A DNA stretch of 64,000 bases from Olsenella sp. An285 (GTDB lineage: Bacteria > Actinomycetota > Coriobacteriia > Coriobacteriales > Atopobiaceae): contig NZ_NFIZ01000001.1 in assembly GCF_002159625.1 (NCBI RefSeq), forward strand, positions 266,140 to 330,139. Direction: 5' to 3'. The position numbers were made by a program, and so were the translations under genes. This document shows, one piece after another, positions 62,698-64,000 of the stretch. The notes beneath the pieces were generated by a model. The model was not told the origin of the DNA and made no database searches. It was given only the letters and a program-made list of their open reading frames with translations. Positions within the stretch are counted from its first letter, which is position 1. Each line of letters starts with the position of its first letter.

Positions 62698-64000
62698 GTG
62701 GAGGTCCTGTTTCACCTCAACGACGTCTCATTGCTGCTGCTGGGTACCGCCTGCCTCTCCGCAATGGCCTTGCAGGGGGCGCATCTCTTCGTTCTGGCGC
62801 TCTGGCGAGAGAGCCCGATGCGCGTCGGCACGCTGGTGTACGAGGCCCTGCTGATGGTGCACCTGCTGCTCGCCTCTGTGATTCTTCGCGAGGCCTGCGC
62901 GAACTACGCCTACGTGTCGCTGTGGTCGCGCTCGTTTTGCGTGCCGGCGATCGATGCGAGCTGGGCGAACGTCGCGCCCGTTCTCTGGGGGACGATTCTG
63001 GCGCTCGTGGCGCGGCGCCCCATCATGGTCGCGGAGCTTGTGGTCATGGCATGCTGGCTCCCTCCCTTCGTATGGCTTCTCGGGAGTGCGTGGCCCTGGG
63101 TCGTGGCGATTGGCGTGGCATTCATGACGTCTCGCTCGCTTGCCTGCGTCGCGCTTGACTACCGACGTGGTGGCGAGCTCGTCACGCGATTCTCGCTCGC
63201 CGAAGTCGTGAACACGGCTCAGGAGGGGATACTCTGCTACAAGGCGGATGGCAGGATTCTCGTGATGAACGACGCCATGCGCGGCCTTCTCGAGACGCTG
63301 GGGTGTCGGAGCGTGCTCGTCGACGCGTGCGAGGTGCGTCGGATATTGCTGTCAGATGCGCGAGAGATTCACGAGTGCATGCTGGATGCAAATGGTGACG
63401 TGGGCGAGGCGTGGATAACGGCCCCCAACTCGACCAGATGGCGTCTCGTGTTCGATGTGGTCCGGTTGGGGATGGGGCATTGCGGGCGCGTGATCGCGAC
63501 GGACGTAACGGAGCTCATGAAGCTCAACGAGGAGCTTGACGCGACCAACGCCGAGCTTGCGCTCGTGGAGGACCACCTGCGCGCGTCTCTTGCGGTTGTC
63601 GATGCGACGGCGGAGCTCGACGCGCTCGCCCACATGCGTGCGCGAGTGCATGACGTCATCGGACAGCGTCTGTCGATTCTTCACCGCGCGCTCGAAGACG
63701 GGGACCTCTCTCGTAGCCATCTGGGCAATCTCCGAGAGATGGTTGACACCATCATGGCCGACTTGGCCATGCGCGAGCAGGCCGACCCCAAGGCAGACCT
63801 AATGTCGGTCATCGAGGCGTTTGAGCTGATTGGTGTCGGCATAGACGTTTCCGGCTCTCTTCCCGACCGCGACGAGGTGGCGGATGCGTTTGTTCGCGTC
63901 GTGAGGGAGGCGGTGACGAACGCCGTGCGCCACGCGCGCGCGACTTCGGTCGAGGTGAGGCTCGAATCGACGGACGAGGGTGCGGATTCGGGCGGGAGGG
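62698..64000 (+). CDS. Sensor histidine kinase (NarL-type partner), cut by window edge
   Basis: At least 434 residues in the window. GTG 62698 follows AAGGAGAG and is one base after the previous stop. Six or seven membrane helices lie in the N-terminal 150 residues. A PAS-like domain (GILCYKADGRILVMNDAMRGLL) follows, then the transmitter HMRARVHDVIGQRLSILHR (phospho-His in RVHDVIGQRLS, HisKA_3-like) and the N box REAVTNAVRHARA. The end of the HATPase domain is outside. A LuxR-type regulator gene may follow. Confidence 0.82.
   Translation, partial: MEVLFHLNDVSLLLLGTACLSAMALQGAHLFVLALWRESPMRVGTLVYEALLMVHLLLASVILREACANYAYVSLWSRSFCVPAIDASWANVAPVLWGTILALVARRPIMVAELVVMACWLPPFVWLLGSAWPWVVAIGVAFMTSRSLACVALDYRRGGELVTRFSLAEVVNTAQEGILCYKADGRILVMNDAMRGLLETLGCRSVLVDACEVRRILLSDAREIHECMLDANGDVGEAWITAPNSTRWRLVFDVVRLGMGHCGRVIATDVTELMKLNEELDATNAELALVEDHLRASLAVVDATAELDALAHMRARVHDVIGQRLSILHRALEDGDLSRSHLGNLREMVDTIMADLAMREQADPKADLMSVIEAFELIGVGIDVSGSLPDRDEVADAFVRVVREAVTNAVRHARATSVEVRLESTDEGADSGGR

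Overview
The window comes from a high-GC bacterial chromosome. GC-rich codon use, frequent GTG and TTG starts with purine-rich Shine-Dalgarno sites, single-membrane-type lipoproteins, lactose PTS and LacA/LacB genes, serpin, ECF/DUF4179 and DUF2975/XRE pairs, and many large membrane sensors fit a gut or oral actinobacterium of class Coriobacteriia (Olsenella/Collinsella-like). That placement is inference from gene content. No rRNA gene or CRISPR array is seen. There is one tRNA, tRNA-Leu(TAG).

Layout. 0-3.1 kb: a spermidine/putrescine-type ABC importer (minus strand) whose ATPase is cut by the window edge. 3.3-7.8 kb: response regulator, ABC ATPase, two related permeases and a histidine kinase in one tightly overlapping operon, resembling lantibiotic-immunity/peptide-stress modules. 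8-16 kb: small regulators, acetyltransferases, a decayed FtsX-type permease, an XRE/TPR-like regulator and an ECF sigma factor with its DUF4179 partner. 17-28 kb: a single ABC exporter, MFS transporter, two consecutive ABC exporters, and a LytTR regulator plus GHKL kinase (Agr-like). 28-31.7 kb: DUF2975/XRE pair and a serpin lipoprotein. 31.8-35.4 kb: tRNA-Leu, tig, clpP, clpX. 35.5-43 kb: GT8 glycosyltransferase, TatD-like hydrolase, valS, and an ABC-2-type transporter pair. 43-53.4 kb: IS110 element, then a lactose module (lacG, lacE, a LacI-type regulator, lacF, lacA, lacB), then a broken IS1634-type transposase. 53.4-64 kb: a truncated Fe-alcohol dehydrogenase, an aldo/keto reductase with Fe-S clusters, a truncated DUF2791 P-loop ATPase, a zinc-ribbon/SPFH cluster, and two large membrane sensors, the second cut by the window edge.

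The lactose genes form a near-complete lactose-6-phosphate route. LacF/LacE would import and phosphorylate lactose, LacG hydrolyse lactose-6-P, and LacAB isomerise galactose-6-P. The tagatose-6-P kinase and aldolase (lacC/lacD) are not in the window. Three copies of one AATGAGCACG operator-like sequence lie upstream of lacE and lacF, consistent with control by the embedded LacI-family protein. lacA has no ATG, GTG or TTG that retains its conserved N-terminus; an ACG after a strong Shine-Dalgarno fits.

The most unusual feature is a dense population of intergenic and gene-end palindromes in several families. Cores are conserved, while the long, nearly perfect stems differ from copy to copy. Three ~140 bp copies carry GGGTATGTACA arms, about six carry a GGGACAGTCCC or GGGACAGGCACC core, two carry a CCGGACAAAA core, and two or three share a TGCAGAACT-containing core. 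In one place a gene end plus palindrome is tandemly duplicated and the second copy has a different, still self-complementary stem. Several palindromes run into reading frames and supply C-terminal tails or an internal linker.
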